DNA of 64,000 bases, from NCBI RefSeq assembly GCF_014892575.1, contig NZ_JADBGI010000028.1:24847-88846 (forward strand). The letters run 5' to 3'. Below, piece after piece: positions 33,385-41,312 of this stretch. The translations under genes were made by a program, and so were the position numbers. How positions within the stretch are numbered: position 1 is the stretch's first letter; every line of letters begins with the position of its first letter. This DNA comes from Nocardiopsis coralli. Lineage in GTDB: Bacteria > Actinomycetota > Actinomycetes > Streptosporangiales > Streptosporangiaceae. The notes under the pieces are model-generated. The model was not told the DNA's origin. It searched no databases and worked only from the letters and a program-made list of their open reading frames with translations.

Positions 33385-34461
33385 ATGAGTACAACGAACA
33401 CGGTCGACGCCGGCACCGGCCTCGGTGAGATCGAGAGCGGCGCCGAGCGCGTCGACGTCGGCGACAAGGCGATGATCAATGCCCGCGCGGACGTCAACCA
33501 GCTCCTCCCGCTCAAGTACACGTGGGCGTGGGACAAGTACCTGGCCGGGTGCAACAACCACTGGATGCCGACCGAGGTCGCCATGCAGGCCGACATCGCG
33601 CTGTGGCGGTCCGCGGACGGGCTCACCGAGGACGAGCGCCTCATGCTCAAGCGCAACCTGGGTTTCTTCGCCACCGCGGAGTCCCTGGTCGCCAACAACA
33701 TCGTCCTCGCGGTCTACCGGCAGCTCACCAACCCCGAGTGCCGCCAGTACCTGCTGCGGCAGGCGTTCGAGGAGGCCGTGCACACGCACACCTTCCAGTA
33801 CATCTGCGAGAGCCTCGGCCTGGACGAGGGCGAGCTCTTCAACATGTACCGCGAGGTCCCCTCGATCACGGCCAAGGACTCCTGGGCGCTGAAGTACACG
33901 CAGAACCTGGAGGACCCCGAGTTCTCCACGGGCACGCCCGAGGCCGACCAGGCGTTCCTGCGCGACCTCATCGCGTTCTACGTGATCTTCGAGGGCATGT
34001 GGTTCTACACCGGGTTCGCGCAGATCCTGTCGCTGGGCCGCCGCAACAAGATGGTGGGCATCGCCGAGCAGTACCAGTACATCCTGCGCGACGAGTCGAT
34101 CCACCTGAACTTCGGCATCGACGTGATCAACCAGATCAAGATCGAGAACCCGCACCTGTGGGGCGAGGAGTTCCAGGCCGAGGTCCGCCAGATGCTGATC
34201 GAGGCCTGCGAGCTGGAGATCGCCTACGGCCGCGAGACCATGCCGCGCGGCATCCTCGGGCTCAACTCCGAGCTGTGCGAGACCTACATGCGCTTCATCA
34301 CCGACCGCCGGGCCGAGCAGATCGGCCTGGCCCCGATCTTCGGGCAGACGGAGAACCCGTTCCCGTGGATGTCGGAGGTCATGGACCTGCAGAAGGAGAA
34401 GAACTTCTTCGAGACCCGCGTGATCGAGTACCAGACCGGTGGCGGCCTGGACTGGGACTAG
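33385..34461 (+). CDS. nrdB: Ribonucleoside-diphosphate reductase, small (beta) subunit, class Ic-like
   Basis: 358 residues, ferritin-like. The dimetal ligands read E99 (in FATAESLV), E130 and H133 (EEAVHTHTF), E203 (FEGMWFY), E237 and H240 (RDESIHLNF). The site of the radical tyrosine is F137, and the first ligand is Glu where class Ia has Asp; both mark class Ic. All ligand spacings equal those I recall for the Chlamydia trachomatis enzyme (E89, E120, H123, F127, E193, E227, H230), shifted by exactly ten. It should therefore use a Mn(IV)/Fe(III) centre instead of a tyrosyl radical. It shares the nrdA transcript and ends at a hairpin. Confidence 0.93.
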   Translation: MSTTNTVDAGTGLGEIESGAERVDVGDKAMINARADVNQLLPLKYTWAWDKYLAGCNNHWMPTEVAMQADIALWRSADGLTEDERLMLKRNLGFFATAESLVANNIVLAVYRQLTNPECRQYLLRQAFEEAVHTHTFQYICESLGLDEGELFNMYREVPSITAKDSWALKYTQNLEDPEFSTGTPEADQAFLRDLIAFYVIFEGMWFYTGFAQILSLGRRNKMVGIAEQYQYILRDESIHLNFGIDVINQIKIENPHLWGEEFQAEVRQMLIEACELEIAYGRETMPRGILGLNSELCETYMRFITDRRAEQIGLAPIFGQTENPFPWMSEVMDLQKEKNFFETRVIEYQTGGGLDWD

Positions 34462-34490
34462 GTCACGCGAGGGAGCCTGCGTAGGGCTTC

Positions 34491-34540
34491 GAGGGGCGTC
34501 GAGGACCGGTTCTCCCCGGAACGGTCCCCGGCGCCCCTTC
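34491..34540 (+). terminator. Terminator of the nrdAB operon
   Basis: A long imperfect stem (34492-34512 with 34519-34538) and short loop lies 30 nt after the nrdB stop; it is followed by TTCGTCGT with no long T-run. Confidence 0.65.
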
Positions 34541-34569
34541 GTCGTGTCCGGGGTCGGGCCGGGGCGGGC

Positions 34570-34896
34570 TCAGCTCCCCGACCAGGTGAGGGTGACCTTG
34601 AAGGTCGCCTCGCCGTTGCCCTTGATGATCACGGCGTCGGCCTCGGCGCTCACGCTGAGCCCGAACTCCACCTCCGCTCCGGAGGGCCCGCCGGGGATCT
34701 CGGAGAAGCCGTTGATCTGCTCGGAAACGGCCTCGGCGACCTTGCGAATTCGTAGGAGGACGTCGTCGAGGTGCTTTTGCCCGGTGGCGTCACCGGGCTG
34801 TTTTCCCACGTTGTGCGCCCCTTGCCTGCGCGGTTGTGCGGGTTCGATCTTGACGGTGGTTCCGTCGTCGGTGACGAAGTCGATCGCATTGTTCAC
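34570..34896 (-). CDS. Trypsin-co-occurring domain 1 (CU044_2847-type) protein
   Basis: 108 residues, soluble. The N-terminal beta strands (IDFVTDDGTTVKIE), a central helix with VLLRIRKVAEAVSEQI, and C-terminal strands (AEVEFGLSVSAEADAVI, ATFKVTLTWS) match the TCAD1/CU044_2847 family, nearly always encoded beside trypsin-like proteases of bacterial conflict systems. It is thought to be a regulatory or substrate-side partner of such proteases; the mechanism is not established. The GTG at 34896 follows GAGGTGCTCC. It lies 340 nt beyond the STAND gene on the same strand, with the DUF397 gene in between on the other strand. Confidence 0.85.
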   Translation of the reverse strand: MNNAIDFVTDDGTTVKIEPAQPRRQGAHNVGKQPGDATGQKHLDDVLLRIRKVAEAVSEQINGFSEIPGGPSGAEVEFGLSVSAEADAVIIKGNGEATFKVTLTWSGS

Positions 34897-35002
34897 CGGA
34901 GCACCTCTGGTGTGGTTTTATCGCGGACTTCCGTAATTGTCCGGTTGGAACGTAAAATGGTGGGATGTGCCGTCAAGCGTCGGTCGTCGCTCAGAGGAGA
35001 AC

Positions 35003-35299
35003 GTGGGTCAACTGGACATGGCAACGCTGGAGGGCGAGACGTTGAACTGGGCCGACGGACGCCGGGCGGACACCTGGCGCAAGTCCCGCCGCTCGAACGA
35101 CCAGGGTGCGTGCTGCGAGGCACGCCTCGGTCGCGGTACGACATACGTCCGGGACTCCCAGCATCCCGCCGGTACGGAGCTGGGGTTCCCGGTCGGGGAG
35201 TGGGCCCGGCTGCTGGCGGCCGTGCCCCTCCCGGGTCACCAGGAGATCGGTAGGAAGTCCGCGTCGAGCCGGACGACCCCGTCCATGCCCCGCACGTAG
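35003..35299 (+). CDS. DUF397 protein without an adjacent XRE partner
   Basis: 98 residues. Residues ~22-80 are a DUF397 domain: TWRKSRRSNDQGACCEAR, then VRDSQHPAGTELGF and EWARLLAAV. DUF397 proteins usually sit next to an XRE-family regulator with DUF5753, as an antitoxin-like or signalling partner; none is next to this gene. GTG 35003 has GAGGAGAA directly upstream, and TAAAAT (34953-34958) may be its -10. The last ~20 residues lie beyond the domain, where the gene runs 64 nt into the 3' end of the convergent STAND gene. Confidence 0.8.
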   Translation: MGQLDMATLEGETLNWADGRRADTWRKSRRSNDQGACCEARLGRGTTYVRDSQHPAGTELGFPVGEWARLLAAVPLPGHQEIGRKSASSRTTPSMPRT

Positions 35300-38200
35300 C
35301 GGTGGTCGGGGCCGTACCCGGCCACGAACTCGCTCCGCAGCTGCGCCCACTCCTCCCCGACGTCCGCGCCGAGGGCGCGGCGACTGATGAGCTTGTTGCG
35401 CCGGGCGATGAGGGTGAACAGGTGGTCGGGGCCCAGGCCGGCCTCGCAGGTGTCCAGGGCCTTGGTGTCCTGCTCCAGGGCCTCCTGGAGCCGGCCCAGG
35501 GCGTACAGGTCGTTGCCCAGGTTGATCTCCACGGGCGCCAGCGGCCCCGGTTCCGACGGGAGCAACCGGGCGAGGTTGTCCAGGGCGATCCGGTCCAGCT
35601 CCAGCGCATCGTCGAACCGACCGACCCCGCGCAGCACGATCGCGGCGTTGACCCGGGTGATCCACGGGGCGAAGTGGTGCTGCGCGTAGTGGTTGTCCAC
35701 GGTGTGCAGGAGCCGCTCGGCGAGCAGCTCGGCCCGCTCGTGGTTCTTGGTGAAGGCCAGGCTCACCGCGTGGATGTTGTAGACGAACACCTCGGTGCGG
35801 TTGCGCAGCTGGTCGCGCAGGTAGTGTGCGTCGGCGACCCCCTGGGAGAGTTCCAGCGCCAGCTCGTGGTTGCCCATCCGCCGGGTCAGGAGCGACTGGA
35901 ACAGGGGGATGTCCACCGCGTGCGAGCTGTCCGCGGCCTCCTCCGATTCGAAGCGGTGCAGGCAGTCCTCCAGCATCGTGGCCGCCTCGTCCATCCGGCC
36001 CAGGCCCAGCAGATCGATGGCCAGGGCCTGCTGTGAACGCAGGGTCGGGATGCCGTTGGCACCGAACATGTGGCGGCGCCGGCGCACGTTGGCCTCGTCG
36101 ATCTCCAGGGCCTCGGCGAACCGGAAGAGCACGCGCTGTGCCACGGCGACGTCGTGTGCGGCCACCAGGGCGTTCTCGTCCTCCTCGGTGTAGAGCTCGA
36201 CCACCCGCTCGCGGATGGCGTGGAACTCCTCCATCGCGTGCTCGAACTCGCCCAGGTGGCCCATGGCGATGGCGCGGGCGCGGCGGGCGCTCAGGACCTC
36301 GTCGCTGTCCTCGCCGTCGAGCTCCCGGCGCTCGGAGAAGATCCGGTCGGCCTCCTCCAGGGCGAGGGAGTACTCCCCCTGCAGGCGCAGGGTGGTGTTG
36401 CGCAGCAGTTCCATCTCGAAGCGCTGTGCCGGGTCGTCGTACCAGGAGCTGATCGCCGAGTCGATCAGCCTCTGGCCCATGATCGGGTTGTTGGTCTCCA
36501 ACAGGTACACCGAGATGTTGCGCACCAGGTTGCGGACCTGCACGTCACGGCTGCGCCAGGCCTGCGATTCGACGGCGTGGGCGTAGTAGATCTGGTACTC
36601 GGGCCAGTTCTGCGGGTTCTCCGGGCCCAGCGGGTCGCTCTGGGCGAGCAGCCGGTGGGCGAGGTCGCGCAGGCGCACGCGCTCGTCCTCGGCCAGCTTG
36701 TTCCGCACGACCGCCTGGAAGCTCCCGTGGAACTGGAAGGTGTAGTTGCGGCGGTCGAGGTCGACGAGGCTGTGGCGGCTCATGTACCGCAGCACCTTGT
36801 TCAGGGTCCGGTCGTCGCCGAGGATCTGCGACAGTGCCCGGTTGTCGCTGATCCCGCGGGCGCGGTGGAACAGCGTGCGCTTGAGCGGGCGCGGCGCGAA
36901 GAACGAGCACAGCTGGATGAACTCCCGCACGAGCTGCTTGAGCTCCCGGTCGCGTTCGTTGCCGCGGCTCAGGTTCTCCAACTGCACGTTCCAGGCGGCG
37001 GCGAGGGGCTTGCCGCCGTGCATGCCCTCACCGAACTCGCTCACCTCGTCCACGAGCGCGTCGAAACCGTGCTCGAGCTGCTCGAGGAACTCCTCCGGGC
37101 TGATGAGGGAGTCGCGCAGGTAGGCGCCCATCTGTGCCAGGGCCAGGGGGAAGTACTCGAGCTTCTCGGCGATGCGCAGGGTGAGGACGTCGTCCTCCAG
37201 GCCCTGGGGGCAGACCCGGCGCAGCAGCGTGGCGCTCTCCTCCGGGGTGAGCGCCAGCACGGTCTGGCCGTCGCTGTGGCCCTCGTTCGTCCAGCTCTGC
37301 TCCCTGGAGGTGATGAGGATGTCGCCGCCGCGCCCGGTGGGCAGCCCCTGTTGGCGCAGGAGTTTGAGGTCCTCGACGTCGTCGAAGATCAGGAGCCAGT
37401 AGCCGACGTCGTCCCGGAACTGCAGGGCCTCGTGGACCCGCTCGACGGTGCGCTCGTAGTTGCCGAGGTCGCCCGGTATGCCGAGGAAGCGCGCCAGGTT
37501 CAGGTAGGCCTGCTGCACGTCGGCGTCGTTGTTGGCGGAGAACCACCAGATGAGGTCGTACTCGTCGCGGTGCTGGTGGGCGTACTGGATCGCGATCTGG
37601 GTCTTGCCGATACCGCCGCCGCCGGTGAGCAGGTAGAGCCCGTTGTAGACCTCGGGGGAGTCGAACGAGGACCGGATGTGCTCCAGGTATCCGGTGCGGC
37701 CGGTGAAGTGCCGGTTGTGCTGAGGGAGGCCGCGCAGTTGGGCGGAGCTGCGGCGGCGCCTGCGGCTGAAGCCTCCGGTCCGGCTGATGGGCTCCGAGCC
37801 GGCGGACTCCGTGTCGAGGGGGTCGGTGGTGCTCACGTCGGGGGTCTGCTCCTCTCGGGGGGACGGTGGTCCCTCGGGCTGTGGTTCGCGTGCTGCGCCG
37901 GGCGGGGCGGCACGGGGCATGGGCGGGTCGATCCCGAGGGCGTCCTCGATCCGGGTGGCGAAACGGCGGTACTCGCCGGGCATCTGGCGAAGTGCGGGCA
38001 GGACCGCCCGGGCCAGGCCCTCCTCGCGCTCGGGTAGGTCGATCCTGGGGGGCGCACCGGTCTCCAGGCGCGACAGCCACTCGTAGACCTGCGCGGCCTC
38101 CTCGAACTCGACGCCGAGGGCGAAGAAGACCGACCGCATCGTGCTGAGGTCGCCGAGCCGGCCGAGGAGCTGTTGGCGCAGCCCCGGCAGGAACTCCAGG

Positions 38201-39069
38201 GCCGCGGCGGCGGGGTCGTGCAGGTCGCCGGCGGGGCGCGTTGGGTCCAGGAGACCGCTGCCCAGCACCTCGGCGATCTCGGTGCGCCGGGTGCGCTCCT
38301 CGCCGGGGTCGCGGGGGATGCCCTGGTGGAGCATGTGGGCCACCGGCAGGTTGACGGGGGCCTGCGCGAGGCGTTGGGCGAGCATGCGCGCGCCCAACGA
38401 GGCGTGGGTGAGGAAGTGCGCGACGGGGTCGGGCACGAGGGTCGGGTCGTCGCTGCGGCTGCCGTCCACGGGCAGTGCCCACACGTCGGCCTCCCAGCCG
38501 GCGGCGGGGGAGGGCAGCAGGTGGTCCTCCTGCGGGTTCTCGGGCGACAGGACCGGAAGGGCGGTGGACCCCTCGGGCAGGACGGCGTCGTCGTCGGGGT
38601 GCGCGGGGGACCAGGCGGCCGGGTCGTTGGTGCGTGCCCCGGTCAGCCGCATGGGGAAGGGGTGGACCGGGCCGCGGTGCCAGGTGGAGCGGTCGAGCAG
38701 GTGCACGACGTGCAGGGGCAGGCGGGTGTTGAGCTCCGCGAGCCAGGAACGGAAGTGGGGCTGGCGCCAACCGCGGTCCTGCGCGTCGGTGATCACGAGC
38801 CCGGCGGTGGCCCCTGCGGGCAGGGGTGCGTCCAGGGGCCAGGGGCGGACGGCCCCGACGTCGCCGTCACCGTGCGCGCGGCCCAGGGGCGTGGGGGCGA
38901 AGGTGCGTACCGCGGTTCCGGCGTCCCGTGCCTCGCGCAGCAGCTCAGCGACCTCGTCCTCGTGCACACACATCAGGGGTGAGGTGTCGAGGAGGATCAC
39001 CAGGTGTGAGGGGTCGCTGGTGAGGCTGCTGAGGGTGAAAGCGGGAATGTGCGTGTTCTGGGGTGTCAT
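35236..39069 (-). CDS. STAND NTPase: SAV_2336/vWA-like N-terminus, NB-ARC and TPR tail
   Basis: 1277 residues, soluble. Residues ~20-160 resemble the vWA-like start of SAV_2336-type proteins (HLVILLDTSPLM, GLVITDAQDRGW, HVVHLLDRSTWHR); the metal site is degenerate (D28-T-S30-P-L). Residues ~225-375 are helical, with an EVLGSGLL motif also seen in that family. After a disordered, Arg-rich linker comes an NB-ARC NTPase: Walker A GGGGIGKTQIA (K489), Walker B LLIFDDVED (~555-563), ILITSREQ sensor, then a winged helix. From ~840 to the end are about ten TPR-like repeats. The layout is that of a ligand-sensing, oligomerising immune switch, close to proteins annotated FxsT. It follows the trypsin gene by 179 nt and has its own possible promoter. 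Confidence 0.85.
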   Translation of the reverse strand: MTPQNTHIPAFTLSSLTSDPSHLVILLDTSPLMCVHEDEVAELLREARDAGTAVRTFAPTPLGRAHGDGDVGAVRPWPLDAPLPAGATAGLVITDAQDRGWRQPHFRSWLAELNTRLPLHVVHLLDRSTWHRGPVHPFPMRLTGARTNDPAAWSPAHPDDDAVLPEGSTALPVLSPENPQEDHLLPSPAAGWEADVWALPVDGSRSDDPTLVPDPVAHFLTHASLGARMLAQRLAQAPVNLPVAHMLHQGIPRDPGEERTRRTEIAEVLGSGLLDPTRPAGDLHDPAAAALEFLPGLRQQLLGRLGDLSTMRSVFFALGVEFEEAAQVYEWLSRLETGAPPRIDLPEREEGLARAVLPALRQMPGEYRRFATRIEDALGIDPPMPRAAPPGAAREPQPEGPPSPREEQTPDVSTTDPLDTESAGSEPISRTGGFSRRRRRSSAQLRGLPQHNRHFTGRTGYLEHIRSSFDSPEVYNGLYLLTGGGGIGKTQIAIQYAHQHRDEYDLIWWFSANNDADVQQAYLNLARFLGIPGDLGNYERTVERVHEALQFRDDVGYWLLIFDDVEDLKLLRQQGLPTGRGGDILITSREQSWTNEGHSDGQTVLALTPEESATLLRRVCPQGLEDDVLTLRIAEKLEYFPLALAQMGAYLRDSLISPEEFLEQLEHGFDALVDEVSEFGEGMHGGKPLAAAWNVQLENLSRGNERDRELKQLVREFIQLCSFFAPRPLKRTLFHRARGISDNRALSQILGDDRTLNKVLRYMSRHSLVDLDRRNYTFQFHGSFQAVVRNKLAEDERVRLRDLAHRLLAQSDPLGPENPQNWPEYQIYYAHAVESQAWRSRDVQVRNLVRNISVYLLETNNPIMGQRLIDSAISSWYDDPAQRFEMELLRNTTLRLQGEYSLALEEADRIFSERRELDGEDSDEVLSARRARAIAMGHLGEFEHAMEEFHAIRERVVELYTEEDENALVAAHDVAVAQRVLFRFAEALEIDEANVRRRRHMFGANGIPTLRSQQALAIDLLGLGRMDEAATMLEDCLHRFESEEAADSSHAVDIPLFQSLLTRRMGNHELALELSQGVADAHYLRDQLRNRTEVFVYNIHAVSLAFTKNHERAELLAERLLHTVDNHYAQHHFAPWITRVNAAIVLRGVGRFDDALELDRIALDNLARLLPSEPGPLAPVEINLGNDLYALGRLQEALEQDTKALDTCEAGLGPDHLFTLIARRNKLISRRALGADVGEEWAQLRSEFVAGYGPDHRYVRGMDGVVRLDADFLPISW

Positions 39070-39072
39070 GTC

Positions 39073-39100
39073 GTATTTTGCCCCCGTCGTTCCTTTTCAA
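39073..39100 (-). promoter_or_regulatory. Candidate promoter for the STAND gene
   Basis: On the minus strand TTGAAA (complement of 39095-39100), 16 nt, then AAATAC (complement of 39073-39078). The -10 lies only 3 nt before the ATG and there is no ribosome site at the right distance, so the mRNA could be leaderless or nearly so. The surrounding 180 nt are clearly less GC-rich than the genes. Confidence 0.35.
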
Positions 39101-39248
39101 GGGCTCCTGGAAATCGGTACCCCGTCCTCGGACTTTCCGACGCACGAGTCTGCCGTCGATTCTGCCACCCGCGCGCGCTGGGGCGAAGAGTTCACCGAAT
39201 GCGTTTCCGAGAAACACCGCACGTGTGTTCCTGCCGGGGAAAATGCGT

Positions 39249-41114
39249 TCACCGGTCCCCTGGTGTGTCCCTGAACAACGCGTCGCCGTGTTCGTCGTGC
39301 ACCACCACGATCCCGTGTTCCTTCAGCTCCGCCTGTTCCCGCAGGAGCGCCGGCAGGGACAACACGTGGCGGCGGTCGTCAGGCCGCGCGCTGAGAAGCT
39401 CTCCGAGTAGGGTGGTCAGCTCCCGGCGCGGGCCGCGCAGGACCGTCGGGACCCCTGCTTCGAGCACGGCGTCGTACACGCTGTGGACATCGGCCCGGTC
39501 CGTCTCGACCAGACAGACCGTCAGCCTTCCGTCGGTGAGGTCGGCGCGAACCTCCTCCTCGACCCGGTCCCACGTGGCGAGCAGGGTGCCGGCGTCCAGC
39601 AGGGGGTGTTCGCGCTGGCGGGCCGTGCGTTGGCGCCACGGGCGCTCCCGCGCGGACACGGGTCTGGGCGGGCGCACCCGCTCGCGCACGTGGTAGACGA
39701 GCTCGTACTCCTCGGCGAGCGTCGGGGCGTCCGGGCGCTCGCCGTGGTGCCCCCTGAGCGAGCCCAGGTCCAGGCCGAGCAGGCGTTTGGGCAGCAGGAA
39801 ACTCAGTCGCGCGGACCCGCGCCCGGGTACGACCCCGCCGGCGCGGCTCACGAGGTCCCCGACCCGGTCGCGCAATTGGTAGCGCTGGACCAGCACGGTC
39901 TCCTGTTCCCGGTGCTCGTAACCCCGCCCTGTGCGGTGGGCGATGCCGTGGGAGAGCTTGTAGGCCCCGGTCACCGGTTCCACCTCGAAGGTCAGGACCG
40001 TGCCGGACCGGTGACCGGACGCAGGAGCCTCGGGCCCGGGGCCGTCGGCGGGGGCGTCCGGCCCGGGGGAGGGGGCTGCGGCCCGCCGGTCCAGTTCGGC
40101 GTCGAGTATCTGTGCCCACTCGTCCCCGAGGTGCTCGCGGGACTCCTGGCCCAACCACCGGTCGGCGGCCTGCGGCACGGGTCTTTGGGCGCGCAGTTCC
40201 CGGAAGACGTGGTGCACCCACAGGAGCCGGAGCGGGGGAGTGTCATCGGTCGGGACGAGGTTCCACAGCCCCATCAGCACGTCCCACGCGGTGGGGTCCG
40301 TACCGATGCGTTCACGGGTGCGCCGGTACTCCTCGTCGTCGAGCAGGTGCGTGTGGGGGAGGGTCTCCGCGGAGACCGCGTCGAAGTAGTCGTGCAGGCG
40401 CTCGTAGACCACCGCGCCGACCTGTGCCTCGTCCCTCATGCGCCGGACCGGGGTCGAGCCGGGGTCGGTCGCGTCCTGCTCGCCGCCGGGCATGTCGTCG
40501 GTGGTCAGGAAGAAGGTCGTGCCGCTCGGGCGCCCGCTGTCGAAGGGATGGAAGTAGTTCTGCTGGACCAGCCCGACGAGCTCGGCGGACTCGGTGATGA
40601 GGCCGCAGCCGCTGAACCCTTCCCTGATCGGCTGGACCTCGTTCTCGGGCAGGGTCGCCTGATGGCTCGCGCGCGAAGGTCCTGCCGGCCCCACGTAGAG
40701 CAGGGACGAGTGCATGGCGAAACCCTCGGGGTAGCCGGTCGTGCGCAGGGGGTCGCCCTGGCGCAGCTGCGAACCGGCCATCAGTACGGGGTGGCCGGTG
40801 TCGGGGAAACCGGGGGAGGTCAGCCACAGTGCTGCCACGTCGATCTCCCCGTGGCCCGCGGACCACACCTCGACCCCGACCGAGGCCTCCCACGTGCGGC
40901 CGTCGGCCTGGCCGAGGAGGACTCGGGCGTCCTCACCGGGGTGTTCGGAAGAGTCGGTGGGCAGCCCGAGCGCGGTGTTGACCACGTGGGCACAGGTCAC
41001 GAAGAAGCGCGGGGACAGGTGGACGGCACCGCCGACGGGGTGGCCGTCGGTTCCGAGCACACGCAGTTGCCAGGGGGGTTCGCTCTGGGGAGCGGGTCGG
41101 GGGGTGGGGGTCAC
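39249..41114 (-). CDS. Trypsin-like serine protease with VMAP-C-like C-terminal domain
   Basis: 621 residues, no signal peptide, so cytosolic. Residues ~15-205 are a trypsin fold with an intact triad: H43 (VTCAHVV), D92 (EIDVAALWL) and S168 (EGFSGCGLI). Residues ~225-330 are a helical middle module (YERLHDYFDAV to FRELRAQRPV) like effector-associated/VMAP-M segments. Residues ~375-615 are an alpha/beta domain (VLTFEVEPVTGAYKLSH, then LTVCLVETDRADVHSVYDA and VPTVLRGPRRELTTLL) like VMAP-C. VMAP proteins deliver an effector controlled by an NTPase partner, here presumably the STAND protein. GTG 41114 is chosen for GGAAGAGG 8 nt upstream; GTG 41132 abuts the preceding stop but lacks spacing. Confidence 0.85.
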   Translation of the reverse strand: MTPTPRPAPQSEPPWQLRVLGTDGHPVGGAVHLSPRFFVTCAHVVNTALGLPTDSSEHPGEDARVLLGQADGRTWEASVGVEVWSAGHGEIDVAALWLTSPGFPDTGHPVLMAGSQLRQGDPLRTTGYPEGFAMHSSLLYVGPAGPSRASHQATLPENEVQPIREGFSGCGLITESAELVGLVQQNYFHPFDSGRPSGTTFFLTTDDMPGGEQDATDPGSTPVRRMRDEAQVGAVVYERLHDYFDAVSAETLPHTHLLDDEEYRRTRERIGTDPTAWDVLMGLWNLVPTDDTPPLRLLWVHHVFRELRAQRPVPQAADRWLGQESREHLGDEWAQILDAELDRRAAAPSPGPDAPADGPGPEAPASGHRSGTVLTFEVEPVTGAYKLSHGIAHRTGRGYEHREQETVLVQRYQLRDRVGDLVSRAGGVVPGRGSARLSFLLPKRLLGLDLGSLRGHHGERPDAPTLAEEYELVYHVRERVRPPRPVSARERPWRQRTARQREHPLLDAGTLLATWDRVEEEVRADLTDGRLTVCLVETDRADVHSVYDAVLEAGVPTVLRGPRRELTTLLGELLSARPDDRRHVLSLPALLREQAELKEHGIVVVHDEHGDALFRDTPGDR

Positions 41115-41135
41115 GCTGGGGGCCTCTTCCACTCC

Positions 41136-41312
41136 TCAGGCCTGGGGATCCCGGTCGGCCTCCGGGTCGTAGTTGCGCATCGTCATCGAGTTGCACTTGG
41201 TGCACAGCCGCCGTGCCGAACCGGGTGACGCGGGTTGCCAGTCGTGTTCTCCCCGCGGGCAGATCCCCGAGGGGCCGATGCTGCGGCCGGTGGCGGCGGG
41301 CTGAGCGTCCAT
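41136..41312 (-). CDS. 58-residue zinc-ribbon-like protein
   Basis: A short gene directly upstream of the protease gene. C18-x4-H23 and C37-x2-C40 (ICPRGEHDW and RLCTKCN) could bind one zinc; a charged tail follows. The stop is 21 nt before the protease GTG chosen here, so both should share a transcript and perhaps coupled translation. ATG 41312 begins just after where the frame stops looking coding; its ribosome site is weak (ACGGTGA). It may be an adaptor, sensor or substrate of the protease system. No known family was recognised. Confidence 0.6.
   Translation of the reverse strand: MDAQPAATGRSIGPSGICPRGEHDWQPASPGSARRLCTKCNSMTMRNYDPEADRDPQA

Noticed and set aside
30654..33701. A 1015-residue minus-strand frame opposite nrdA
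   Set aside because: Antisense shadow of a clearly conserved enzyme gene; residues are low-complexity and match no family.
34570..41312. FxSxx-COOH peptide system (FxsA/FxsB/FxsC) for the TPR protein
   Set aside because: The STAND protein resembles FxsT, but no radical SAM FxsB, FxsC, or short peptide ending in F-x-S-x-x is present nearby.
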